NCBI GenBank assembly: GCA_009823395.1
Contig: CM020502.1
Span: forward strand, 13,727,501 to 13,791,500
Direction: 5' to 3'
DNA length: 64,000 nt
DNA from: Thamnaconus septentrionalis
Taxonomy: Eukaryota > Chordata > Actinopteri > Tetraodontiformes > Monacanthidae
Below the pieces are notes generated by a model that saw only the letters and a program-made list of their open reading frames with translations, made no database searches and was not told where the DNA came from. Below, one piece after another: positions 51,943 to 56,079 of the stretch (its first letter is position 1; each line of letters opens with the position of its first letter). The translations under genes were made by a program, and so were the position numbers.

Positions 51943-52839
51943 GCTTCCATTCCCACCGCCGCCCACTCGTATTGAGACTCTGATCAGCTAGTGCAGGGCC
52001 TCGCCGTGCCTTCCTGGCAGTTGCAAACACCTCCTGGTGCCTGTTCACTCACTCCAGGGCATCTCGTCCTCGAGGTGAGCCGTCCATTCAATCATGGGGT
52101 CCTGGTGGTATCACTGTGGTGCTCTCAACTAGCGTTGTAGTCCGGACAGCACCACCATAGACCAAGACCTTATCAAGACTAGAGAGTATGGAGATGGAGA
52201 CCAGACCAAACCTTTATATATCTAAGAAAAATTACAACAAAACAGAAAAAAATTACCAGTATCTTTTTTCAAATTACAATTTCCTTCTAAATGGAACAGC
52301 AACATCTCTTTCCAGCAAGGTGTCTTTTAATCTTTTTCTTGAACATTTTGCTGCTTTGCCAACTATTTTGAACCATTTTCAAAAAAACAACTTAGCTTCA
52401 TATAATTAAATAATAAATGTACTAGGAATAAGGGGGCAGGGTGTCACTCTGGGTGTCACCTACAGAGCGTAAAACGGCAGCAGCTGGATTCTTTTCTGTT
52501 ATCGTGTCATTACTGTGTTGGCTGAGTCTCCACTGGTATGGATCAAAAACTCCACAGTCTCACAGCCAGTGGTTGAGAGGAAAACTGTGCAAAAAAACAG
52601 GCAAACACAGGACACAAAGTGCTACTTGCAAAGTCAAAGTTGGATTGACTATAATTCACATGTGAGTCGGAGTGAATGCAGTGCGAGCTGAATGTGACCC
52701 TCCACACCTGAAAACACATTCTTACAAAACTTTCTTCTTGTGTGTTTGCAGCAAAAAGCCAAAGAGGCCTCAGAGACGGCAGATGAACAACAGGCTGAAG
52801 CCGCTGACTCTGGCTTACGACGGCGACGCCGACATGTAG
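4253..52839 (+). CDS. thsd7a: thsd7a (3' part, 27 coding exons): thrombospondin type-1 domain-containing protein 7A
   Basis: Type I membrane glycoprotein; in vertebrates THSD7A is found on podocytes and endothelium, acts in endothelial migration and vessel patterning, and is a membranous-nephropathy autoantigen (family knowledge). Exons seen: 4253-5471, 6886-7134, 9129-9310, 13849-14004, 18101-18304, 23986-24180, 28320-28560, 29585-29700, 30159-30291, 30467-30570, 32965-33159, 33332-33598, 35557-35735, 35997-36002, 36142-36275, 37332-37485, 37769-37910, 38075-38190, 38285-38402, 41162-41307, 42584-42758, 44341-44514, 44602-44697, 47701-47783, 49617-49830, 50696-50783, 52752-52839. All introns are GT-AG and phases chain without a break. 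The product has about 20 TSRs with repeated W-x-x-W and C-S-x-x-C-G motifs, one transmembrane helix, and the C-terminus LTLAYDGDADM. The signal-peptide exon is not in the window. Whether this is the aa or ab teleost copy cannot be told; THSD7B is less likely because the C-terminal tail and Lys-rich linker match remembered THSD7A. Confidence 0.95.
5715..6060 (+). mobile_element. CGGCCC-type DNA transposon remnant
   Basis: It shares the segment from catgcagcccgtcaagc through gctttgcttcattttc with the reverse copies at 17452 and 36312, and its end (gatagattgtttcctcctat) with the copy at 59902. Confidence 0.7.
6079..6803. mobile_element. DNA transposon remnant with TGTCCCGATC ends
   Basis: Left end gtgtcccgatcacatttttt and right end atgatcggattgggacat are imperfect inverted repeats around an AT-rich non-coding centre. 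Confidence 0.65.
6886..7134 (+). CDS. thsd7a: thsd7a exon B: TSR
   Basis: Acceptor tctgcag ends at 6885; donor gtaagt from 7135. It enters in phase 2 (AG+T = Ser) and leaves with CT of a Leu codon. It encodes EEMPVTFQACVITKDC, the W-x-x-W box TEWSDWSACSKEC (candidate C-mannosylation site) and the TSR core up to SSQGDAAPPC. Reading frame and order match THSD7A. Confidence 0.95.
7135..9128 (+). other. intron between exons B and C
   Basis: AT-rich unique sequence with an ACT trinucleotide repeat (8825-9028) close to the 3' end. No other recognised element. Confidence 0.7.
8825..9028. repeat. ACT trinucleotide repeat, imperfect
   Basis: About 200 bp of ACT units with scattered substitutions, in the intron shortly before exon C. 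Confidence 0.95.
9129..9310 (+). CDS. thsd7a: thsd7a exon C: TSR
   Basis: Acceptor ttcctcag ends at 9128. It encodes YSWKATEWTECRVDVLLS, RRRGNQTGLCGGGVQSREV and YCVQ, followed by a Ser/Pro-rich stretch that is poorly conserved in the family. The donor is GAAG|gtcact, weak at positions +3 to +6. It was chosen because G+CT restores Ala across the junction (SKEA-VRPVD) and no better donor keeps the frame. GNQT is a possible N-glycosylation site. Confidence 0.9.
10053..10103. repeat. CA microsatellite
   Basis: About 25 CA units. Confidence 0.97.
10395..10479. repeat. CA microsatellite
   Basis: About 42 CA units; with the tracts at 10053 and 10194 it makes a CA-rich cluster within 430 bp. Confidence 0.97.
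10597..10725. repeat. CTGG/CTGA tetranucleotide array
   Basis: Alternating ctgg and ctga units with occasional ttga interruptions, about 130 bp. Confidence 0.92.
11335..11926. mobile_element. DNA transposon remnant with GCTGGGC ends
   Basis: Left gctgggcctttaacggcgtt and right aatcgttgcccagccctag, with a GATTAATCG-rich sub-terminal region, a pattern frequent in teleost hAT-type repeats. Confidence 0.6.
12062..12169. repeat. TA microsatellite
   Basis: Long TA tract with a few TG interruptions, directly abutting the inverted-repeat element at 12170. Confidence 0.95.
12170..12587. mobile_element. inverted-repeat element with TTCCGGACTATA ends
   Basis: Left ttccggactataagccgc and right tttatagtccggaaat are inverted repeats; a common fish repeat type. 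Inserted next to TA microsatellites. Confidence 0.75.
13849..14004 (+). CDS. thsd7a: thsd7a exon D: TSR
   Basis: Acceptor ttccatag ends at 13848; donor gtaaga from 14005. It encodes DLCLSAPPHTTQLCHINC, then PVECEVSSWSAWGPCTYEDC, a TSR start with a W-x-x-W box. It leaves with one G that joins GC of the next exon to make Gly. Confidence 0.94.
14361..14556 (+). mobile_element. MITE family 2 copy (partial)
   Basis: Left end tagggatgcaccaataccaa followed by a GGTATTGGT/ACCAATACC palindrome; right end not found. Confidence 0.7.
15165..15395. promoter_or_regulatory. isolated CpG-rich block, candidate regulatory element
   Basis: About 230 bp rich in CG dinucleotides (gtcgcgtccc, ccggcgccgcatcgg, ccgccgagcgg, ctcgcgcc) inside an AT-rich intron. 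It contains paired cttaattatc and ccttaatgaag words of homeobox-site type. Not coding in any convincing frame. Function is inference only. Confidence 0.3.
15568..16067. mobile_element. MITE family 2 copy, about 500 bp
   Basis: Ends tagggacgcacca and tatcggtgcacccctag form imperfect inverted repeats. A tcatag motif occurs on both flanks and may be a target-site duplication. Confidence 0.72.
17452..17715 (-). mobile_element. CGGCCC-type DNA transposon remnant (reverse)
   Basis: Reverse complement of the element at 5715, ending gcctgcagaccgtagtttgc. Confidence 0.7.
18101..18304 (+). CDS. thsd7a: thsd7a exon E: TSR
   Basis: Acceptor cctgtcacag ends at 18100; donor gtgaga from 18305. It encodes GFKMRRRKIINEPTGG, GNCPHLVEAIPCEEPSC and KECGPGTQIPQVQCINSDG. 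It lacks a few residues of the Gly-Ser-Gly loop seen in remembered mammalian THSD7A. Both junctions are split Gly codons. Confidence 0.95.
19342..19444. repeat. ACAT/GTAC tetranucleotide repeat
   Basis: acat units that change gradually to gtac units toward the 3' end. Confidence 0.95.
23590..23840 (+). mobile_element. MITE family 1 copy (partial)
   Basis: Shares ggcttgatttatgattttta, gcccataaatacatta and tataatcgcagtaca with the other copies. The left terminal repeat is degraded and the right half is missing. Confidence 0.7.
23986..24180 (+). CDS. thsd7a: thsd7a exon F: TSR
   Basis: Acceptor ctctgcag ends at 23985; donor gtagga from 24181. It encodes EYVERQLCRDAILPMPVIC, the linker CPKDCALSPWTPWSQC and SHTCSGKSTEGKQTRARS. 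It carries a W-x-x-W C-mannosylation box and a C-x-x-T-C O-fucosylation-like site. It is followed within 80 bp by a MITE. Confidence 0.95.
24254..24633 (+). mobile_element. MITE family 1 copy
   Basis: Left end aggttcagtgtgtaatattt; internal ggccaccgtagctcactggc and gagagggagagtgaaaga blocks; right end diverged. Confidence 0.8.
24667..24953 (+). mobile_element. MITE family 1 copy with intact terminal inverted repeats
   Basis: The 22-bp ends at 24667-24688 and 24932-24953 are inverted repeats with one mismatch. Length 287 bp, no coding capacity. It defines the family in this window. Confidence 0.85.
26383..26510 (+). mobile_element. dispersed fish repeat with ATAGCGCTTT core
   Basis: ggatggactgcacttacata, gcgctttccagcaccgtgaa, and cattcacccattcccgcac make up a recognisable short dispersed repeat. 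Confidence 0.6.
27745..27880. repeat. mixed TA, TATC and CA tracts
   Basis: Low-complexity alternation of tatc, ta and ca units. Confidence 0.9.
28320..28560 (+). CDS. thsd7a: thsd7a exon G: TSR
   Basis: Acceptor gtcctctag ends at 28319; donor gtatgt from 28561. It encodes LQCPNASALQEVRSCNEHPC, then TVHHWQTGSWGQCIED and SCSVGMQTRKVICVRVNVGQ. NAS is a possible N-glycosylation site. It leaves with AA of a Lys codon. Confidence 0.96.
28561..29584 (+). other. intron between exons G and H
   Basis: 1.0 kb of unique sequence. I see no repeat or regulatory element I can name. Confidence 0.6.
29585..29700 (+). CDS. thsd7a: thsd7a exon H: TSR
   Basis: Acceptor gcctgcag ends at 29584; donor gtattt from 29701. 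It encodes CPESLRPDTVRPCLLPC and KKDCIVTPYSEWSPCPTTC. It starts by completing the Lys codon of exon G and ends with G of an Asp codon. Confidence 0.95.
29701..30158 (+). other. intron between exons H and I
   Basis: 458 bp of unique sequence; nothing recognised. Confidence 0.6.
30159..30291 (+). CDS. thsd7a: thsd7a exon I: TSR
   Basis: Acceptor ttgcctag ends at 30158; donor gtgact from 30292. It encodes KKKQYKKRVIIQPPANGG, QDCPEVLSQERECEAPSVC and QGY, with the split Arg codon AG|G leading into the next exon. Confidence 0.95.
30467..30570 (+). CDS. thsd7a: thsd7a exon J: TSR
   Basis: Acceptor tgctttctag ends at 30466; donor gtatgg from 30571. It encodes WKTHKWRRCQMVPWSVRQ and DSPGAQETCGPGMQVR. 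A SINE begins about 50 bp past the donor, so read-through of this intron would run into the SINE. Confidence 0.94.
30617..30935 (+). mobile_element. tRNA-derived SINE
   Basis: Begins ggggcgacaaggtggtgcag with an A-box-like tggtgcagtgg and a B-box gggttcgatcc, followed by the gcctttctgtgtgcggttt body typical of a very common teleost SINE. About 50 bp after exon J's donor. Confidence 0.78.
31455..31760 (+). mobile_element. diverged SINE copy
   Basis: Shares tgcgtgggttctctccgggt, tctccagcttcctccca and the ggcaaactggaaagt region with the SINE at 40713; the tRNA-like head is degraded. Confidence 0.65.
32290..32760 (+). pseudogene. degraded LINE reverse-transcriptase 3' fragment
   Basis: An open frame at 32281-32643 resembles the end of a non-LTR retrotransposon polymerase: YNTLYCCSTSLSPAVEFLQD where an active element has the Y-A-D-D-T-x-x-Y motif, then SILDYGDVLHFNACPKCLQ. 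The continuation (LIYKALPGLIPPYLSL-like) is in another frame after the stop, so it is frameshifted and dead. Probably of the L2/CR1/Rex type; the exact clade cannot be told. Confidence 0.6.
32965..33159 (+). CDS. thsd7a: thsd7a exon K: TSR
   Basis: Acceptor cccctccag ends at 32964; donor gtgagt from 33160. It encodes CRKQDGGQADIEACLQF, PPLTQPCQLPCQEDC and QLSSWTKFSPCTADCVGVRT. The W-x-x-W box is replaced by W-T-K-F. Confidence 0.95.
33332..33598 (+). CDS. thsd7a: thsd7a exon L: TSR
   Basis: Acceptor gtttgcag ends at 33331; donor gtgggt from 33599. It encodes YPLSETQYCPCNKYNAQP, VGNWSDCILPEGG and GMKVQGDIKECGQGYRYQAM. It is among the best conserved blocks relative to remembered THSD7A. NWS is a possible N-glycosylation site. 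Confidence 0.96.
33599..35556 (+). other. intron between exons L and M
   Basis: AT-rich unique sequence. A SINE-derived fragment sits at 35150-35275. A TAGAATAGAATAG repeat and its inverse (33725-33768) could fold into a hairpin. Confidence 0.6.
35150..35275 (+). mobile_element. SINE fragment
   Basis: cacagtggtgcaggggttca, then gtatgttctccatgtgtctc and ctgggttccccaccttcct; 5' part only, strongly diverged. Confidence 0.55.
35557..35735 (+). CDS. thsd7a: thsd7a exon M: TSR
   Basis: Acceptor gtttgcag ends at 35556; donor gtgaca from 35736. It encodes YIEEACIIPCPSDCKLSEW, SNWSRCSKSCGSG and KPYNGGRPCPKLDHVNQ, all but identical to remembered mammalian THSD7A. It ends in phase 0, before the microexon. 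Confidence 0.96.
35997..36002 (+). CDS. thsd7a: thsd7a microexon (6 nt, Ala-Gln)
   Basis: Six bases, gctcaa, lie between a pyrimidine-rich acceptor (tctctctcag, ends 35996) and a perfect donor gtaagt (from 36003). They encode Ala-Gln in phase 0. Joined between exons M and N they give HVNQ-AQ-VYEVVP, as in the THSD7A protein I recall. Without it the protein would lack two residues but stay in frame. Confidence 0.85.
36142..36275 (+). CDS. thsd7a: thsd7a exon N: TSR
   Basis: Acceptor tattggcag ends at 36141; donor gtagga from 36276. It encodes VYEVVPCLSDCGQYIWVAEP, WSIWK and NCGEGVQTRKV. It starts in phase 0 and ends with AG of an Arg codon. Confidence 0.95.
36312..36684 (-). mobile_element. 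CGGCCC-type DNA transposon remnant (reverse)
   Basis: Contains ggaaaatgaagcaaagc and ends ccccgggccgtagtttgccc; reverse of the family at 5715. Confidence 0.7.
36823..37122 (+). mobile_element. MITE family 2 copy, 300 bp
   Basis: Ends tagggatgcaccagta and tattggtgcaacacta are inverted repeats. The interior shares gtatatgacaattt and gtgacagtcgcccc with the copy at 14361. Confidence 0.78.
37332..37485 (+). CDS. thsd7a: thsd7a exon O: TSR with a lost cysteine
   Basis: Acceptor tgtttgcag ends at 37331; donor gtgaga from 37486. It encodes CMLNTVDGPSEQVEDYLCD, PEEMPLGARNSRLPCPEDC and VLSDWEPWSLCSL. In GARNSRLPC a Ser (agc) occupies the position where other TSRs of this protein have Cys before the L-P-C motif. 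Confidence 0.95.
37769..37910 (+). CDS. thsd7a: thsd7a exon P: TSR
   Basis: Acceptor tttcctcag ends at 37768; donor gtaagt from 37911. It encodes PCSSNSTRRRSASVLRQPGG, KECPATTETEPCKLNSNC and FHYSYNIT. NST and NIT are possible N-glycosylation sites. It ends with G of an Asp codon. Confidence 0.95.
38075..38190 (+). CDS. thsd7a: thsd7a exon Q: TSR
   Basis: Acceptor cgctgcag ends at 38074; donor gtgaga from 38191. It encodes WSTCQLSERAVCGNGIKTR, MLDCVRSDGKSVDLKFCKE, nearly identical to remembered THSD7A. Confidence 0.96.
38285..38402 (+). CDS. thsd7a: thsd7a exon R: TSR
   Basis: Acceptor ctggcag ends at 38284; donor gtatgg from 38403, followed at once by a TG microsatellite. It encodes LGLDRKWQMNASCVVECPVN and CQLSDWSPWSECTHTCGLA, with a W-x-x-W box and a C-x-x-T-C-G O-fucosylation motif. 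Confidence 0.96.
38403..41161 (+). other. intron between exons R and S
   Basis: It opens with a TG tract (38409-38433), then unique sequence (including a CA-rich, AAAC-rich stretch at 38725-38830), and ends in a SINE (40713-41140) that abuts the acceptor. Confidence 0.7.
40713..41140 (+). mobile_element. tRNA-derived SINE, near full length
   Basis: Head ggccacatggtggcgcagtg with A-box, B-box gggttcgattcc, the body with repeated gggttctctcc-type units, and a gatggatggatgga tail. The tail ends about 20 bp before the splice acceptor of exon S. Confidence 0.82.
41162..41307 (+). CDS. thsd7a: thsd7a exon S: TSR
   Basis: Acceptor gtttttgcag ends at 41161, just after a SINE tail. It encodes KLWRRRTVVQAPQGDGRPC, KPCLVKPCYSWRYSAWSEC and KSE. 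The donor gtctgg (from 41308) is weak. It is chosen because phase 0 then gives six residues between the two flanking cysteines, as expected for the family. Confidence 0.9.
41308..42583 (+). other. intron between exons S and T
   Basis: A repeat with GGGCCGG/CGGGCC ends (41390-41644) and an AT-rich unique remainder. Confidence 0.6.
42584..42758 (+). CDS. thsd7a: thsd7a exon T: TSR
   Basis: Acceptor ttcctggcag ends at 42583; donor gtgaga from 42759. It encodes GARCGEGLRFRNVSCFVSDG, VDDELCGEQ and NIVLQEACTVPCP. NVS is a possible N-glycosylation site. Confidence 0.94.
42759..44340 (+). other. intron between exons T and U
   Basis: Contains a hAT-like element (43321-43667), an ATTC tract (43719-43745) and a GATA tract followed by a TTATTGATCCC retroposon-like 3' end (43880-43945). 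Confidence 0.65.
43321..43667. mobile_element. hAT-like MITE with CAGAGGTCCCCAACC ends
   Basis: Ends cagaggtccccaacc and ggttggggaccgctg are near-perfect inverted repeats, with ggccgcggaccggtgccgg inside. Confidence 0.8.
44341..44514 (+). CDS. thsd7a: thsd7a exon U: TSR
   Basis: Acceptor gcgttccag ends at 44340; donor gtgaac from 44515. It encodes ECYLTHWTDWSPCQLSCLNG, DDLGFGSVQVRSRAVV and CPEQQLEARPC. It is followed by a very short 87-bp intron. Confidence 0.95.
44602..44697 (+). CDS. thsd7a: thsd7a exon V
   Basis: Acceptor ccctgcag ends at 44601; donor gtaagc from 44698. It encodes GQCFEYKWRTGLWRAASRLV and WCQRSDGQNVTG, the last TSR-like block. The frame stays open through the donor into the intron as far as 45065 (see findings). 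Confidence 0.95.
44740..45170 (+). mobile_element. dispersed element, family with copy at 57955
   Basis: Starts agcagtggtgggccgtgcat and runs through aactattgaactatta. The same end words occur in reverse complement at 57955-58390. Confidence 0.6.
46126..46283. repeat. G-rich minisatellite, unit about 20 bp
   Basis: Seven or so diverged units of the form ggtcggcaggtgtcgggagg. It produces open frames in several registers that should not be read as genes. Confidence 0.88.
47023..47256 (+). mobile_element. MITE family 2 copy
   Basis: Starts tagggctgaacgaa, ends ggtatcagtgcatctctta; contains gatacgagttgtatatgctt as in other copies. Confidence 0.65.
47701..47783 (+). CDS. thsd7a: thsd7a exon W
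   Basis: Acceptor tgctctgcag ends at 47700; donor gtgagt from 47784. It encodes GCPMSAKPMSDRSCDPPC and TKSRSLCTE, the start of the membrane-proximal cysteine-rich module. Confidence 0.94.
47784..49616 (+). other. intron between exons W and X
   Basis: A nested repeat at 47805-48250: GTTTCCACTG-type ends interrupted by an ATCGATAT-rich palindromic insert (47875-48165). TG tract at 48839-48889. The remainder is unique. Confidence 0.6.
48839..48889. repeat. TG microsatellite
   Basis: About 25 TG units within the W-X intron. Confidence 0.97.
49617..49830 (+). CDS. thsd7a: thsd7a exon X: membrane-proximal stalk
   Basis: Acceptor ctgttccag ends at 49616; donor gtaact from 49831. It encodes AGVCGCEEGYTEVMTSDG (EGF-like cysteine pattern), a stalk rich in Ala, Pro and Ser, and GRTWFLQPFGP just before the membrane helix. 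Confidence 0.95.
49831..50695 (+). other. intron between exons X and Y
   Basis: A reverse MITE copy (49896-50230), a TA tract (50455-50500) and CAA/AAT triplet repeats (50629-50669) just before the acceptor. Confidence 0.65.
49896..50230 (-). mobile_element. MITE family 1 copy (reverse)
   Basis: Begins agtgtgtaatatttggag; contains gacatccagtggttaca and ctctcctgagtttgccggtg, as in the copy at 1462. Confidence 0.72.
50696..50783 (+). CDS. thsd7a: thsd7a exon Y: transmembrane helix
   Basis: Acceptor cctgtgcag ends at 50695; donor gtaatg from 50784. It encodes DGKLKTWVYGVAAGAFVL and LIFISSMTYLA, a single hydrophobic helix. It ends with TG, so the next codon is TGC (Cys) with either the canonical exon at 52752 or the candidate exon at 51652; both begin with C. 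Confidence 0.96.
50833..50900. repeat. CAT triplet repeat
   Basis: About 22 CAT units with one interruption, 50 bp after the transmembrane exon donor. Confidence 0.96.
51652..51991 (+). CDS. thsd7a: candidate alternative 3' coding exon of thsd7a (long cytoplasmic tail)
   Basis: A pyrimidine-rich acceptor ends with gctgctcag at 51651, and the first base C completes the Cys codon left open by the transmembrane exon. The frame then runs 112 codons to TAG at 51989-51991. It encodes CGSCCCRSRPKSPSDEV, YWTDPNGYSVPYVCPDCQK, a His/Gln stretch HQHQHQHSH, a Gln/Glu-rich segment, a run of 12 Gln (51905-51940), a proline-rich end and a terminal RIETLIS. GC-rich third positions resemble the genuine exons rather than the surrounding intron. 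A strong donor-like gtgagc follows at 52075 and an AATAAA at 52412-52417, so it could be a terminal exon or a stop-containing cassette. I do not recall this tail in any described THSD7A isoform. Confidence 0.6.
51905..51940 (+). repeat. CAG repeat (12 units) in the candidate alternative exon
   Basis: Twelve uninterrupted CAG codons reading as poly-Gln in the open frame of the candidate tail. Confidence 0.95.
52412..52417 (+). terminator. possible poly(A) signal for the alternative tail exon
   Basis: AATAAA about 420 bp after the stop of the candidate alternative exon. It would make that exon a true terminal exon. Weak on its own in AT-rich sequence. Confidence 0.25.
52752..52839 (+). CDS. 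thsd7a: thsd7a terminal coding exon (canonical tail)
   Basis: Acceptor gtttgcag ends at 52751; TAG stop at 52837-52839. It encodes the short basic cytoplasmic tail KKPKRPQRRQMNNRLKPLTL followed by AYDGDADM, the C-terminus typical of THSD7A. Confidence 0.97.
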
Positions 52840-52888
52840 TCCACTTCCTGGACTTCCTGGACTGACTTCCTGGACTTCCTGTTCACAC

Positions 52889-52906
52889 TGACAGACAGAC
52901 AGACGG

Positions 52907-52940
<34 letters not shown>

Positions 52941-52944
52941 AAAC
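52889..52944. repeat. ACAG/GACG repeat in the 3' UTR
   Basis: Tetranucleotide array beginning about 50 nt after the canonical stop codon. Confidence 0.93.
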
Positions 52945-53198
52945 AGTTGTCCTGCTGCAGGAAACAGGGTGTTTCTCTGGAGCCTCCTGGGTGTCAGGGC
53001 TGCTGCTTCCACCCGACAGGTGGACGACGCTGGAATTCCACATCATTATGACGGAAAGTTAAAGTAAAAAACCTCAAGACACTAAAAAAAAGAAAAAGAA
53101 AAAAAATGTCGTCAGCAGCCTTGACGTTCCAGGTTTTCTTTTCTAACAATGTACAATTTTGATACTTATCTCACAAGAGCCTTCATACGTCGTTTGTC

Positions 53199-53237
53199 TT
53201 CTTCTTCTTCTTCTTCTTCTTCTTCTTCTTCTTCTTC
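53199..53237. repeat. CTT repeat in the 3' UTR
   Basis: About 13 CTT units. Confidence 0.95.
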
Positions 53238-55811
53238 CACTCTTCTTCTTGGAAGTCTGCCTTTTCACTACTCGGATGTCCTGAACTTCCCTGCAGAGGG
53301 TCTTCGCAAAAACAAAAGTTTTGCTCGAAATAGAAGCACAAATATTTTCTTTTTTCCTCTTAATGTCACAGCTCTGTGATACTGAGGCCAGAAAGCGAAA
53401 AACAAAAAGCAGAAAGCGGTTGAGCGTCGCTTCTGCCTGCCTTTTTTTTACCTTCTAATTTTTCCAGGCGTCATTTTTTGCACTATATTAGTGCAGCATG
53501 ATACGTCCTTATGTCTTGCTTTGCCATGGGAAACTGCCTCTTTCAACACGAGACGGTGTACAGTCGTGCTAGAGATGTAAAAAAAAGAAAAACGAAAAAG
53601 AAAAGTAGACTTTTTTGCAAAGAAAATGCACCGATGTTTGTCAATATTTTTCTCCTATGAATTACCTCTTGTGTGTGATATAAAGGGACTCAGTGTGTAC
53701 ATAGAGATTTTCCTTCTCCCTCCTGTGCTTTTTTGCCTTTCTAGTCTCAAGTCCCCAAATATGCCTGAGTACATTTGGATTTTCTTTTTTTCCACTGTGG
53801 CTTTTGATGATTACTATGGACATCATTTATTTGATTTTACTTTGTTTTAACTTATGTGAGCAGTTCAAATGCCGTCATCTGTTTCACAGCAAGACCATCA
53901 GAGTCCCTTTGTCAATAATGTCCCAGTTTTGATGCAAGATGTTGGGAAATTGAAGGTTTTCCTTTATTTAATATTTAATCAAGTTAAAGTTCAGGTCTGT
54001 GTGTCTAATTTTAGGTAAAAAAAAAAAACCTGATAAATAAAAAAAAACAAATAATTTATTTCATCCAGACACAGTTGGTTTCCATGTAACTGGTCAACAT
54101 ATCCAAGGTCTTGAGTTGTGCATTTGGCCACCACCTTGGCTTTGTTGACATGAATAGGGACGAGTTCAGATGAAAAGTGACTCAGTGAAAAGATCCCAAA
54201 GAGAAATTTAGGGACTGCGAGTTCTTTACCACCTTTTTTGTTCTAATATTGCAGGTGGCTGGCAGGCACTCTTAGACAATCTGACATTTCTCAGCGTGCT
54301 CCCGCCAACAGTTTCGTGATGCAAAAATATTTAGAAGGTGGGATTTTGGTGGAAGTATGTGCCTGAGAATTTGTGTAATTTAAGAAAAGCTGTCTCAGCC
54401 TCTCTGGTAATTGGTCGACTTTACGAAGGCAGGGTTACAACTTCTCTTTCTTGTTCTTGATGTACCTCTTCTCCCTCTCTGACCTCATTCAACTGTTTCC
54501 ACTCTCCTGCATCTGGTAGGGTCAATGTCTGTCAATGCCTTTTATCATTAGAGACAAATATTAGTGCCATCATGTTCACCATGTTGAAAATAACGCTTCA
54601 TTTTCTCCAAGACAAGACACAAAAAACTAATATTTTCCCCAGTTAGTTAGTTTTCGGGTAAAAGTACATGCTACACTCTCTTCAGGTGCTGTCACTTCCA
54701 ACAAAAATAGCCGTTCCCTTGATTTTGTTTAATTGTTGGCCATTAAAATAAATTATTTTTTATTTAAATTATTTTTTTAACCATTTATTATTCATTATTT
54801 TTACATTTTTATATAGTATTACGGCAGAGTCACTGAAATCGTCCCATTAACGTGTGGAATTCCCTCCTTTTCCACTAATGTGTTCCCAGACTGTGGCTTT
54901 AATTTCGGAAGCTGAAAAGAAAATTCAGTGCTAACTGGTGTTATTCCAAATGTTCCGTCTCGCATGTGAGCCTGATGAGACCACTTCCATTATAGCGAAC
55001 CTGATAGAATATGAACCTTTTAGCCACACCAAAACAAAAACTTCCACTTCCTTCCTGCTCAGTCTGGTGAGAGGAGAAAGAACGCAGCAGTTCAGCGTGG
55101 AGACAGCAGATGTGCTTGCTTCTTTCTTTTCCTCCCTCACGCTGCAAAAGCTTTTTTTATTTATCTCACCAAATGACAATAAAAATGTTCAAAGTCCAAC
55201 TAGACATTTGATTACTAGCACACGTTTTCTATGCTTTATCAATCAATTGAACAGTTTTACTTCTTTTTTAAAATTACTTTCAATGTTGCTATAAAGGTGC
55301 TTGTCATAATCGCTCCACTTTTTTTTTAGTTTGCCTTTTGAAACATCTAGAAACACACACAGGTTGATCTCCTCTCACTGCTGTTAATGACTGAGAATCT
55401 GCTCATGTATGATTATTATTATTATTCATTGCGTTCTGAATTGTGCAGTCACCTAAGTGAACTCTGGAGTCGTGTACCTCCGGGAGTAGCCAACCAGCCA
55501 CAGCTTGTTGGAGTCTCCCTGTCTTTAAAAAAAGTTTTCAGCCCTTAAAAGTATTGTATAAAAGTATCGTATCGTAACACTTGATGAACACCAGAGATGG
55601 TGTTGTCTCCACAGGCTTTTTCTACTTCAACTAAGTCAATCCAGAAGTGAGAGGAATCGACGTGAGCTCCCAGTCACAGAATGAGCAGTATCATTATTGA
55701 TGTACGAAGCATCATATCAGTGCCAGAGAACGGCGGTTGTATATTCTGTGGGGTTTATTGCTTGTAAGTTAGCGGAATGTTTATTTTATATTTCTTGAAT
55801 TATGGGTTGTA

Positions 55812-55817
55812 AATAAA
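55812..55817 (+). terminator. candidate proximal poly(A) signal
   Basis: AATAAA in the context ttgtaaataaagtgctac, with T-rich sequence downstream. It is an alternative 3' end for the canonical transcript. Confidence 0.4.
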
Positions 55818-56073
55818 GTGCTACATATTTCTTTCTTTACTTATTTATTTATTTTATTTATTGTCCATGTACCATAATGTGTTTCTTTTTTTTTCTTTTT
55901 TCTTTTTTTTTTACTGGCACAGATGTTACATCATTTTTTTTAATTAAAAAAAAGGAGGTGCAGGTGTGAATGGAGTGTGTTTAAAAGGGATATTGAAAAC
56001 CTTGTGAAAAAGAAATTTGCTTATTCTGTCCTTTTCTTACTGTTTGTTTATATGTATTTGACTAATGGATGAT

Positions 56074-56079
56074 AATAAA
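56074..56079 (+). terminator. candidate distal poly(A) signal
   Basis: AATAAA followed by a GT-rich segment (56101-56117), consistent with a cleavage site near 56095. A second good candidate lies at 55812-55817. Confidence 0.45.

Larger units (their letters stand above)
50784..52751 (+). other. intron between the transmembrane and terminal exons
   Basis: Contains a CAT triplet repeat (50833-50900), the candidate alternative exon (51652-51991) and a unique remainder. Confidence 0.7.

Noticed and set aside
51736..51966. Minus-strand poly-Cys and poly-Ala frames opposite the candidate tail exon
   Set aside because: Produced by reading the CAG repeat in reverse; only the + strand frame has splice context.
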